DNA from: Candidatus Aenigmatarchaeota archaeon
GTDB taxonomy: Archaea > Aenigmatarchaeota > Aenigmatarchaeia > CG10238-14
Reading direction: 5' to 3'
Length of the DNA stretch: 5,853 nucleotides
NCBI GenBank assembly: GCA_025058005.1
Contig: JANXDN010000025.1
Span: 1 to 5,853, forward strand
A program made the position numbers and the translations under genes. The notes beneath the pieces were generated by a model. It was given only the letters and a program-made list of their open reading frames with translations. It made no database searches and was not told the origin of the DNA. Numbering within the stretch: the stretch's first letter is position 1; every line of letters begins with the position of its first letter. This document shows positions 1 through 5,802 of the stretch, in pieces.

Positions 1-1
1 A

Positions 2-325
2 AATCAAGATTACATAGATTATTGCGTGGAATTAGCAGAAAAATTTGGGCAACAGCAAATAAGAGTTGATGTGGATGATAGAAATGAAAGAATAGAGAAA
101 AAAGTAAGAGATGCCGAAATAGAGTGGATACCATATATTTTGGTTGTCGGTAAACAAGAAAAACAGAGCGGTTTATTTAATGTAAGAAAGAGGGAAACAA
201 AAAGTGTTGAAAAAATGAGTTTTGAAGAAATAGTAAAAGAGATAAGGGAGGCTACAAAGGGAAAACCTTTCAAAGAATTAAGCTTGCCATTAATGCTTTC
301 AAAAAGACCGATTTTTATAGGATAG
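2..325 (+). CDS. thrS: Threonyl-tRNA synthetase, C-terminal part (5' end outside window)
   Basis: This is the end of an open frame that enters from the left edge; 107 codons and a TAG stop are visible. Threonyl-tRNA synthetase charges tRNA-Thr with threonine in the cytoplasm. The visible part is the class II anticodon-binding domain (HGTP fold). It contains RVDVDDRNERIEKKVRDAE followed by EWIPYILVVGKQE, the strand-helix core typical of ThrRS, and it ends with the archaeal-type tail LPLMLSKRPIFIG. The catalytic and any editing domains lie upstream, outside the window. An internal GTG at position 26 is not the start, because the frame stays open and homologous-looking to the left of it. The gene converges on the TrmB-like regulator with one base between the two stop codons. 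ProRS and HisRS share the fold, but the tail and the RVDVDDR block fit ThrRS best. Confidence 0.93.
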   Translation, partial: NQDYIDYCVELAEKFGQQQIRVDVDDRNERIEKKVRDAEIEWIPYILVVGKQEKQSGLFNVRKRETKSVEKMSFEEIVKEIREATKGKPFKELSLPLMLSKRPIFIG

Positions 326-326
326 A

Positions 327-1145
327 TTATGCTTTTATTGGGACGGAATGTTCCCAAACAAGCTTGAAAAATGGTAATAAAATATCCTTAGATGTATGTT
401 CTGATTTAGTCCAAAACATCATGTGTTGGACATCGCTTGTATCAGGATGAGTCAAGCTTAGCATTGTTTGTTGACTGTCAACAATATAAAACTTGCCAAA
501 AACAGGAATTTTTTCATCAACTATTTTTCTTATTTCAGCGATACTGCTTAATGCATTTAAAGCTTCTCTACAACTGTCATCAATTCTCGCGGCAATTTTT
601 ATTTCAATTCCTTTTTGTTTCAAATTCTTTAACATATTGTAATGATTTTCATATAACTCATTCAAACCAACGGGTGTAGTGACTATGTGTATAGAATTTT
701 TGGCCGATTTGAACATGCTATCCATCTGTTGCAAGACAGTATATTTTCCCTTTAAAGAGCCACTTATTTCTTCAGGTGAAACTAACTCCAAACCTTGCTT
801 GTGAATATTTTCCAACTCATTTAACAACGGAGAATTTTTTAACCTCTCTATCCTTTCTATTTTTGATTCATAATCCATCTTCATCTTATTTTTCACTCTT
901 TCCAAAGCTTCTGCTGGAGGGATAGCAACATATTTTAGTGGTTTAGAACTTTGAAGGACAACAAAACCTTTTTCTGCAAGTGTTTGCAACACATCATAAG
1001 TTCTTGATCTTGGCACATTAGCCATGGTAGAGAGTTCTCCAGCTGTTGCAACTCCTTTTGCAAGCAAGGCAACCCACAACTTTCTTTCATAAAGATTTAA
1101 GCCAATACCTTTTAATGTATCCATAAGTTGTGGTGAGCCTAACAT
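327..1145 (-). CDS. TrmB-family transcriptional regulator
   Basis: A 272-residue protein with TrmB-family architecture. Residues about 8-75 form a winged helix-turn-helix: LNLYERKLWVALLAKG, then the likely recognition helix VPRSRTYDVLQTLAEKGFV (44-62) and a wing ending KPLKYVAIPP. Residues about 80-115 are a charged helix (KNKMKMDYESKIERIERLK) likely to dimerise. Residues about 125-265 resemble the C-terminal phospholipase-D-like sensor domain of TrmB proteins, with strands such as NSIHIVTTP, IEIKIAARI and KFYIVDSQQ; no catalytic HxK motif is visible, as expected for a ligand-binding version. Characterised TrmB proteins control sugar uptake or central carbon genes, but no such gene lies here, so the ligand and targets are unknown. 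The start is the first ATG, preceded by AGAAGGGAT as a weak ribosome site; Met8 is an alternative. It lies 80 bp downstream of lig on the same strand but appears to have its own TATA box. Confidence 0.88.
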   Translation of the reverse strand: MLGSPQLMDTLKGIGLNLYERKLWVALLAKGVATAGELSTMANVPRSRTYDVLQTLAEKGFVVLQSSKPLKYVAIPPAEALERVKNKMKMDYESKIERIERLKNSPLLNELENIHKQGLELVSPEEISGSLKGKYTVLQQMDSMFKSAKNSIHIVTTPVGLNELYENHYNMLKNLKQKGIEIKIAARIDDSCREALNALSSIAEIRKIVDEKIPVFGKFYIVDSQQTMLSLTHPDTSDVQHMMFWTKSEHTSKDILLPFFKLVWEHSVPIKA

Positions 1146-1178
1146 TATAAATCCCTTCTATTTAGTTATACACTTGAA

Positions 1179-1188
1179 TATTTAAAAA
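1179..1188 (-). promoter_or_regulatory. Probable TATA box of the TrmB-like gene
   Basis: Read on the minus strand this is TTTTTAAATA, centred about 38 bp before the ATG at 1145. That would put the transcription start near 1158 and give a leader of about a dozen bases containing GGGAT. Two copies of the palindrome AATATT (1177-1182 and 1191-1196) bracket it, which would suit an operator, but the region is so AT-rich that they may be chance. It implies that the regulator can be transcribed apart from lig. Confidence 0.45.
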
Positions 1189-1225
1189 TTAATATTTTCC
1201 TAAAAATTCAAGATAAAATTTGTTT

Positions 1226-2923
1226 CTATTTTTTAGTCTTTTTTTGTAGCTCGTAAAGATATTTTATTCTTTCTATAGTGTCAACTTCTTCCGCTCCTTT
1301 ATCATACCTTAATGCAACAAAACGTGGAAATCTCAAAGCAAAACCTGATTCATAATTTGGAGACATTTGTATTTCTTGATAATCTACTGAAACAACTATT
1401 TTAGGTTTAAACCTTACGCTGTTACCTTTTTCAAAAATTATTAGTGGCTTTAGCAATTTTGTTAGTTCTTCAAAAGTTACATCATTTTCAGAAGTCTTTT
1501 TTTCTTTAACCCCTGTGCCGAGCATACCACACTCTAAGAATTTGCCAGTTTTCTCATCTCTACAAGCCAGTATAAAAGAACCAAGCCAACCAGCTCTTTT
1601 ACCAGTGCCCCATGTAGCGCCTACTATTGCAAGATCAAGAGTTTCTAATGTAGGTTTTATTTTATACCATCCGCCAACATGCCTCCCGAATATATATTTT
1701 GCATCCAACACCTTTAGGAAAATACCTTCTTGTTTTGCATCCAAAGCTTCTTTATAAAAAATTTCCAAAACACTAATATCATCTGTGACTATTTGTTTTG
1801 CCAGCATAAATTTATTGGGCTTTACTTCAATGCTTTTTTCAAGTATTTTTCTTCTCTCTAAAAGAGTTTTGTCAAAAAGCATTTCGTCTTCATACAAAAC
1901 TATGTCAAATAAATTTATTTGAATTGGTATTTCTTTTACCATTTTTTCTATATCATACTTTCTTTGAATTCTTTGGGACAAAACTTGAAATGGTAAAGGT
2001 GATGAATCACGTACAGCAATAACTTCACCCTCAACTATACATTTTTTCGGCTTTAAATGCTTTCTGCATAATTCTACCAAATCCGGAAATTGTTTTGTCA
2101 CATCTTCTAATCTTCTTGTAAAAATCCATATTTTTTCATCATCTTTATGTATCTGTGCCCTCATTCCATCATATTTATACTCCGCAGCTACCTTACCAAA
2201 CTTTTCAACAACTTCTTTTATACTCTCAGCTTTTTCACCCAACATTACTTGGATAGGCTGACCTAACTTTACTTTTATTTCCTTTAACCCTTTCAAACCT
2301 TTTTGTTTTGCTAATAAAGCTATTTCGCCAAGGTTAGGATATATATTCATGGCATATTCCAAGGCAGTTGCATCTTCTTTTGTTAAAAAAGCTTCTACTA
2401 TCGCATCTCTTATTATCCCTTCAGCAACCCCCACCCTTAAATCACCTAGGATAGTTCTTACCAAATATTTCGCTTCTTCTGGTTTTGCAAAAGACAACAA
2501 CTCTGAGATTAAGCTAAGCTTTTTGTCTTGAGCTCCTTCTCCAGCTATAAAAGCTAATTTTTGCAAGTTTTTAAACACTGTTTCTACATCTAACTCTTTT
2601 TTGAAAAGAGAAACTTGTTTTCTTTCCTTTATGCATTGCTCTGCAACTATTCCAAGATCCCCACTTTCTTTAAAGATTTTTTCTACTTTATCAATTCCAA
2701 TACCAGTAGCTTTAGAAATAGCTTTTAGCATTAGCTGTTGTGCTATACCCAAGTCATAGCCTGTATATTTTGGAAAGACAACACCTTGAATTAACAAAGT
2801 GACCATTTCCATTTCTTCGTCCGGCGTTTTTTTAAGAAGCTCAGCTAAAATTTGTGTTTTTGCAATTTTTGAAGAATTTTTTTCCATTTCTTCATAAGTT
2901 TTTACAATTTCCGAATATCTCAT
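1226..2923 (-). CDS. lig: ATP-dependent DNA ligase (archaeal type)
   Basis: A complete 565-residue ligase, the usual length for the archaeal family. It seals nicks in replication and repair through a lysine-AMP intermediate. The N-terminal DNA-binding domain (about 1-215) carries the family-typical stretches GDLGIVAE, GEGAQDKK, YLVRTILGDLRVGVAEGIIRDA. The nucleotidyltransferase domain has motif I KYDG with catalytic Lys250, EGE at 298-300, motif III FD at 339-340, motif IV EGIFLK (399-404) and motif V WYKIKP (419-424). The C-terminal OB-fold domain includes TWGTGKRAGWLGSF and the conserved LRFPRF near the end. All nucleotidyltransferase motifs are intact. The start at MRYSEIVKTYEEME matches how archaeal ligases begin. 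No Shine-Dalgarno site is visible; a TATA-like palindrome centred 26 bp upstream suggests a leaderless transcript. It diverges from the nitroreductase gene and is followed, 80 bp on, by the TrmB-like gene. Confidence 0.97.
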   Translation of the reverse strand: MRYSEIVKTYEEMEKNSSKIAKTQILAELLKKTPDEEMEMVTLLIQGVVFPKYTGYDLGIAQQLMLKAISKATGIGIDKVEKIFKESGDLGIVAEQCIKERKQVSLFKKELDVETVFKNLQKLAFIAGEGAQDKKLSLISELLSFAKPEEAKYLVRTILGDLRVGVAEGIIRDAIVEAFLTKEDATALEYAMNIYPNLGEIALLAKQKGLKGLKEIKVKLGQPIQVMLGEKAESIKEVVEKFGKVAAEYKYDGMRAQIHKDDEKIWIFTRRLEDVTKQFPDLVELCRKHLKPKKCIVEGEVIAVRDSSPLPFQVLSQRIQRKYDIEKMVKEIPIQINLFDIVLYEDEMLFDKTLLERRKILEKSIEVKPNKFMLAKQIVTDDISVLEIFYKEALDAKQEGIFLKVLDAKYIFGRHVGGWYKIKPTLETLDLAIVGATWGTGKRAGWLGSFILACRDEKTGKFLECGMLGTGVKEKKTSENDVTFEELTKLLKPLIIFEKGNSVRFKPKIVVSVDYQEIQMSPNYESGFALRFPRFVALRYDKGAEEVDTIERIKYLYELQKKTKK

Positions 2924-2941
2924 TAAAGGAATATATGATGC

Positions 2942-2956
2942 TATTAAAATTTAATA
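2942..2956. promoter_or_regulatory. Palindromic AT element, probable shared TATA box for lig and the nitroreductase gene
   Basis: TATTAAAATTTAATA is a perfect 7+1+7 palindrome in the 62-bp gap between two divergent genes. Its centre (2949) is 26 bp from the lig ATG on the minus strand, which would give a leaderless lig mRNA. It is 37 bp from the nitroreductase ATG on the plus strand, giving a leader of about 12 bases. Neither gene has a convincing Shine-Dalgarno site. The placement fits an archaeal TATA box usable in both directions, but the functional role is inferred from spacing only. Confidence 0.45.
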
Positions 2957-2985
2957 CTCGTATTTACCAATTTTTTATTGATAAG

Positions 2986-3753
2986 ATGGATCTATTTGAA
3001 GCTATGGAAAGTAGAGTGAATGTAAAAGTTTATGATAAAAGGGATGTGCCAGAAGAATTAATAGCGCAAATACTTCATGCAGGCACCCTTGCTGCTTCAG
3101 CCGGTGATATACAACCATGGGAGTTTGTTGTTGTTAAAGATAAAAAAACAAAAATTGATCTTTCCGTAGCATGCTTAAGGCAGAGGCATGTAGAGGAAGC
3201 ACCTTTAGTAATAGTTGTTTGTGCAAATTTGGAAAAAGTGGCTTTAAAGTTCGGCGAGAGAGGAAAAACTTTATATGCAATTCAAGACACGGGGGCATCG
3301 ATACAAAATATGCTTTTGGCTGCCCATGCCTTGGGTTTGGGGGCATCTTGGGTTCATGCCTTTGAAGAAGAAGCTGTAAAAAGGATATTAAAATTACCGG
3401 ACAAAATAAAGCCAGTTGGGGTTTTGGCCATAGGTTTCCCCCTACCTTATGAAAAGTATTACAAGACCGATATTATACCTTTTGAAAACATAAGTTGGTC
3501 AGAGGAATATGGAAAAGAATTGCCTTGGTTTTTTAAAGAGACTTGGAAAGATAGGTTTGGTATAAAAAAGAGTTTGTACGAAAATTTGAAAGAAATGAAA
3601 ATTCCATCAATTGAGGTAAAATCAACAGAAGCTAATAAAGTAGAGGATAAAACGAAACCGCAAGATGTTAAAGATAAAAAACCATCTGTTTTTGAAAGAA
3701 TTTTTAATTGGATAAGAGGTTTGAGTAGGAAAACTCCAACTGAAAAAAGTTAA
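2986..3753 (+). CDS. Nitroreductase-fold FMN-dependent oxidoreductase with a charged C-terminal tail
   Basis: A 255-residue protein. Residues about 1-155 are a nitroreductase-family domain, normally a homodimer binding FMN and reduced by NAD(P)H. The family marks are ESRVNVKVYDKRDVP near the N-terminus (FMN phosphate contact, with Arg10 and Lys14), AASAGDIQPWEFVVV (35-50, in place of the common PSGGNxQPW), TGASIQNMLLAAHALGLGASWV (102-123) and PVGVLAIGFP (143-152). The substrate cannot be told from sequence. Residues 156-255 are an extension beyond the usual fold: an aromatic part (NISWSEEYGKELPWFF), a Lys/Glu-rich linker (about 205-233) and a possible amphipathic helix SVFERIFNWIRGLSRK. The frame stays open upstream to 2854, inside lig on the opposite strand, but the family start MDLFEAMESR and the promoter position favour ATG 2986. 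The membrane-protein gene begins 25 bp downstream. Confidence 0.88.
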   Translation: MDLFEAMESRVNVKVYDKRDVPEELIAQILHAGTLAASAGDIQPWEFVVVKDKKTKIDLSVACLRQRHVEEAPLVIVVCANLEKVALKFGERGKTLYAIQDTGASIQNMLLAAHALGLGASWVHAFEEEAVKRILKLPDKIKPVGVLAIGFPLPYEKYYKTDIIPFENISWSEEYGKELPWFFKETWKDRFGIKKSLYENLKEMKIPSIEVKSTEANKVEDKTKPQDVKDKKPSVFERIFNWIRGLSRKTPTEKS

Positions 3754-3762
3754 ATTATAATA
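3752..3762 (+). promoter_or_regulatory. Possible TATA box of the membrane-protein gene
   Basis: AAATTATAATA lies 17-27 bp before the ATG at 3779 in a 25-bp gap that has no Shine-Dalgarno site. At that spacing the transcript would be leaderless or nearly so. The alternative is read-through from the nitroreductase gene. The run is AT-rich in an AT-rich genome, so this is only a weak call. Confidence 0.3.
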
Positions 3763-3778
3763 AACAAATTAATAATTT

Positions 3779-5176
3779 ATGCAAAAACTAAAGTTCGTGT
3801 TTTTATTGTGCGTTTTCATATTACCTTTATCTTCTGCTGTGAAAATAGAAATTCTTGATTACCCAGAAACTGTGTATACTTTGGAAAAATCTACTGTGAG
3901 GTTTAAGTTAATTAATGACGGCACTCAAAGAGATACTTTTTATATAGGTGTGTGGCCAAGCAGTTGGATAAGCTTAGAAAAGTATTTTGTTACTCTAAAT
4001 GCAGGAGAGGAAGAAACACTAAGATTTGTTGTAGAGCCACCTATTTTTGCTGAAACTGGCAATATAGTTTTTACCATAACAGCAAAGTCCACTTTAACTG
4101 ATGAGGTTGTGAGTGAGGATATTATATTGAATGTTAGAAGAAGAGTAGGCACATACATTTCTGATGTTGTTCTTAATCAAGAAATAGTTTTGCCGAAAGA
4201 AACTTTGTTTATAAAGTCTGTTTTAGTTAATTTGGATAAAACTCGCAGCAAACACGTCATACTAAGGACGAGTATAATTAAGGACGAAAAACAAGTAAAA
4301 GTGTTTGAGGATGAAGTTTTGTTAGAAGCCTCTTCAACCAAAACAATCTCAACACCATTTGAGGTAAAAAATGACTATGAGCCTGGATTGTATAAGGTTC
4401 AAGTTTATCTTTATGATAATCTCGGAAGACCCATTCATTCCAAATTAGCGAGCTTCACGATAAAAAGGTATAGTGAGATTGATAGGGAAAAAAAGATTAC
4501 AAGGTCGCTATTGGAGACAATCTTTACCATAAATATAACTAACAAGGGCAATTATCCTCAAACTATTATAGTCACAGAAACAATGCCAAAAATTTCAAAA
4601 TACTTCTTTTATCCAGAAAAAGAGCCAAACAAAGAGGAAGAAAAAGAAAATAGAGTAGTTTATACTTGGATAGTCGAAGATATAAAACCAAATGAATCTG
4701 TTGTTATAGTATACTCTTTAAGATTTGGCAGCGCGGCGTTTGTCATATTTTTATTCTTGTTATTTGTGACTTTTATTCTATCTCTGTTTCACAAACCTTT
4801 ACTCATGAAAAGATACTCTGAGATTTTGGATTTGGAAAATGAAAATCTTGTAACTTTACATGTGAAAAACAATTCATTAAGGGAAATAAATAATGTAATA
4901 GTGAAAGACATAGTTCCACCCGTGTTTGTTGTGGTGAAAGAATTTGACACTTTGAAACCAGAGGTTAAGGTAACACAAGCAGGCACACATCTTATTTGGA
5001 AAATAGACAAGTTGAAGCCTAAGGAAGACAGAGTATTAGTCTACAAAATAAAACCTGTTATGCATGTGGATGGAAGATTAAAGTTGCCAAAGGCTTACTT
5101 TAGCTACAAGGCTGGAAAAACTATTATAAGTAAAATAGTTGAAAAAATTGTTACATTTTCTAAAAGGGTGCGATAA
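3779..5176 (+). CDS. Secreted/membrane-anchored protein with CARDB/NEW3-like and DUF11-like beta-sandwich domains
   Basis: A 465-residue protein of unknown function. Residues 1-20 are a Sec signal peptide (Lys-rich start, hydrophobic core FVFLLCVFILPL, likely cut after SSA). Residues about 21-120 form a beta-sandwich like NEW3/CARDB domains (TVYTLEKSTVRFKLINDGT, then NAGEEETLRFVVEPP). Residues about 121-230 look like a second sandwich (EPGLYKVQVYLYDN). Residues about 245-315 resemble a DUF11-type domain (TINITNKGNYPQTIIVTETMP ... WIVEDIKPNESVVIVYSL). Residues about 318-337 are one transmembrane helix (AAFVIFLFLLFVTFILSLFH), followed by basic KPLLMKR as expected on the cytoplasmic side. Residues about 355-426 look like a second copy of the DUF11-type domain, which the topology puts inside the cell; the protein ends in a Lys/Arg-rich tail. 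It may be a cell-envelope or S-layer-linked component, but no catalytic motif is visible. It is co-directional with the nitroreductase gene. Confidence 0.82.
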   Translation: MQKLKFVFLLCVFILPLSSAVKIEILDYPETVYTLEKSTVRFKLINDGTQRDTFYIGVWPSSWISLEKYFVTLNAGEEETLRFVVEPPIFAETGNIVFTITAKSTLTDEVVSEDIILNVRRRVGTYISDVVLNQEIVLPKETLFIKSVLVNLDKTRSKHVILRTSIIKDEKQVKVFEDEVLLEASSTKTISTPFEVKNDYEPGLYKVQVYLYDNLGRPIHSKLASFTIKRYSEIDREKKITRSLLETIFTINITNKGNYPQTIIVTETMPKISKYFFYPEKEPNKEEEKENRVVYTWIVEDIKPNESVVIVYSLRFGSAAFVIFLFLLFVTFILSLFHKPLLMKRYSEILDLENENLVTLHVKNNSLREINNVIVKDIVPPVFVVVKEFDTLKPEVKVTQAGTHLIWKIDKLKPKEDRVLVYKIKPVMHVDGRLKLPKAYFSYKAGKTIISKIVEKIVTFSKRVR

Positions 5177-5196
5177 AATTCAAAATAATTAAAATA

Positions 5197-5205
5197 CTTA
5201 AATTA
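5197..5205 (+). promoter_or_regulatory. Probable TATA box of tRNA-Tyr
   Basis: CTTAAATTA sits 22-30 bp before the first base of the tRNA at 5227, the usual archaeal TATA distance. Transcription would begin at or next to the mature 5' end, needing little or no RNase P trimming. Confidence 0.5.
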
Positions 5206-5210
5206 ATTCA

Positions 5211-5215
5211 TTTTT
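5211..5215 (+). terminator. Possible T-run terminator of the membrane-protein gene
   Basis: A run of five T follows the stop codon by 34 bases, with more T-rich sequence after it (TTTTT AA TTTTATT). Archaeal RNA polymerase can stop at T-runs without a hairpin. The run lies between the tRNA-Tyr TATA box and the tRNA, so its base composition has other possible explanations. Confidence 0.25.
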
Positions 5216-5226
5216 AATTTTATTAA

Positions 5227-5341
5227 CCCCCCGTAGCTCAATGGTAGAGCATTCGGCTGTAGGCACTTGCTTGAAGCATTTGCCACCGGCGTTTGCTCGT
5301 CAGAAACCGAAGGGTTGCTGGTTCAAATCCGGCCGGGGGGA
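5227..5341 (+). tRNA. tRNA-Tyr (anticodon GUA), intron-containing
   Basis: It folds fully once a 43-nt intron is removed. The acceptor stem CCCCCCG (5227-5233) pairs with CGGGGGG (5334-5340), discriminator A5341. The D stem is GCTC/GAGC (5236-5239 and 5247-5250), the anticodon stem TTCGG/CCGAA (5252-5256 and 5307-5311), and the T arm GCTGG-TTCAAAT-CCGGC (5317-5333). The anticodon loop is CTGTAG plus A after splicing, giving anticodon G5259-T5260-A5261. The C1-G72 pair and A73 agree with archaeal tyrosine identity. The mature length is 72 nt. CCA is not encoded and must be added afterwards. The all-GC acceptor stem contrasts with the AT-rich surroundings. Confidence 0.95.
5263..5305 (+). other. 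tRNA-Tyr intron at position 37/38 (43 nt)
   Basis: An intron between G37 (5262) and A38 (5306), the canonical archaeal site, is needed to close the anticodon loop. CTG (5257-5259) pairs with CAG (5301-5303) as the core of the central helix; the fourth position is a T5260/T5300 mismatch. The bulges are A5261-G5262-G5263 and A5304-A5305-A5306, each cut after its second base. It would be removed by the archaeal splicing endonuclease and joined by RtcB. The motif is slightly relaxed compared with a perfect bulge-helix-bulge. Confidence 0.85.
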
Positions 5342-5408
5342 TTTAGAGTAATAGATATTTGCATAAAAATTGTACATTTTCCAGCTCTATAACTAACAGC
5401 AGAATTTG

Positions 5409-5414
5409 TTTTTT
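5409..5414 (+). terminator. Possible T-run terminator after tRNA-Tyr
   Basis: Six T in a row lie 68 nt downstream of the tRNA-Tyr gene and form the first long T-run after it. Archaeal termination at such runs is plausible. The rest of the stretch 5342-5513 holds no gene that I can support; a weak C/D-box-like pattern in it is treated as a finding. Confidence 0.3.
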
Positions 5415-5513
5415 CATTATTCTGACGTTTAGTATCTTAACAAAGTTTTGTTTGATGATTCCTGATTCTAAAGACAATGTTTGAAATTTTAAACTCTGAA
5501 GACAAGCATTATA

Positions 5514-5521
5514 TTTAAATA
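5514..5521 (+). promoter_or_regulatory. TATA box of the 5S rRNA gene
   Basis: TTTAAATA lies 21-28 bp before the first paired base of the 5S rRNA at 5542, the expected archaeal TATA position. It shows the 5S gene has its own promoter and is not merely processed from a longer rRNA transcript. Confidence 0.65.
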
Positions 5522-5541
5522 CATATAGTATAAAATAATAA

Positions 5542-5658
5542 GGTTGGCGACCAAGACGAAAAGGAAACACCCGTTCCCATACCGAACACGGAAGTTAAGC
5601 TTTTCGGTGATCTGGGCGGTACTGCGCTGTGCGCGGGAAACCCAGGACGTTGCCAACC
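5542..5658 (+). rRNA. rrf: 5S ribosomal RNA
   Basis: A complete 5S rRNA of about 117-120 nt, part of the large ribosomal subunit. The terminal helix I is GGTTGGC (5542-5548) with GCCAACC (5652-5658). The universally conserved block CCGAACACGGAAGTTAAGC lies at 5582-5600. CGAAAAG (5557-5563) pairs with CTTTTCG (5600-5606), and the helix IV region TCTGGG...CCCAGG closes around 5611-5646. The ends may extend one base either way. No 23S rRNA lies upstream: tRNA-Tyr is 200 bp before it and tRNA-Asp 104 bp after it, so this 5S gene is unlinked to a large rRNA gene on both visible sides. Confidence 0.97.
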
Positions 5659-5707
5659 ATTAATGATTTATGGTGATGAATTATTGATTGAAAATATTTA
5701 TACCACC

Positions 5708-5712
5708 TTTTT
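5708..5712 (+). terminator. Possible T-run terminator of the 5S rRNA gene
   Basis: Five T follow the 5S 3' end by about 50 nt. A weak four-pair stem, GGTG (5672-5675) with CACC (5704-5707), ends directly before the run, but its 28-nt loop makes a true hairpin terminator doubtful. The T-run alone could act in an archaeon. Confidence 0.25.
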
Positions 5713-5722
5713 GGCAAAAAAA

Positions 5723-5730
5723 TTTATAAA
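5723..5730 (+). promoter_or_regulatory. TATA box of tRNA-Asp
   Basis: TTTATAAA, preceded by seven A that could serve as the BRE element, is the best TATA match in the window. It starts 40 bp before the tRNA at 5763, so the transcript would carry a leader of about ten bases to be removed by RNase P. Confidence 0.6.
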
Positions 5731-5785
5731 TTCTTTTAATAAAAAAAATCTTAATTTTGAAAGCTCTGGTGGTGTAGCTGGCCCA

Positions 5786-5802
5786 ATCATTTTCGAGGCT
5801 AA
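5786..5802 (+). other. tRNA-Asp D-loop intron at position 21/22 (17 nt)
   Basis: Without its removal the D arm would be far too long. The stretch lies between direct repeats AATCAT (5785-5790 and 5801-5806), so the splice register is ambiguous from sequence alone. Pairing decides it: G5780-C5783 pairs with G5797-U5800 (GGCC with GGCU, one G-U), leaving 3-nt bulges C5784-A5785-A5786 and A5801-A5802-T5803. Cutting each after its second base removes 5786-5802 and joins A21 to T22, giving the standard GGCCCATCAT D loop and stem. The inner helix is two pairs (TC/GA) and no clear outer helix forms, so the motif is relaxed. Confidence 0.75.

Noticed and set aside
19..357. A minus-strand frame opposite the thrS end
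   Set aside because: It is the shadow of the well-conserved ThrRS anticodon-binding domain and overlaps the regulator's 3' end.
437..679. An 80-codon plus-strand frame inside the TrmB-like gene
   Set aside because: It is antisense to a clearly coding gene, rich in Phe/Gln/Cys as expected from the reverse complement, with no recognisable domain.
1515..1757. An 80-codon plus-strand frame inside lig
   Set aside because: It is the reverse strand of the conserved ligase C-terminal domain and has no independent support.
2854..2985. A 44-residue N-terminal extension of the nitroreductase frame
   Set aside because: It lies mostly on the reverse complement of the lig start region, has a composition unlike the protein, and the family's usual start MDLFEA...ESR is at 2986.
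3134..3365. Overlapping alternative frames on both strands inside the nitroreductase gene
   Set aside because: The main frame carries the FMN-binding motifs here; the others lack starts with signals or any domain.
5343..5570. A 75-codon frame on the minus strand
   Set aside because: It runs through the 5S rRNA 5' end and its TATA box, has no family resemblance, and no promoter or ribosome site; it is a chance open frame.
5671..5707. C-box-like GTGATGA and a GGTG/CACC stem after the 5S rRNA as a second small RNA
   Set aside because: There is no D box (CTGA) and the stem has only four pairs with a 28-nt loop; at most it helps termination.
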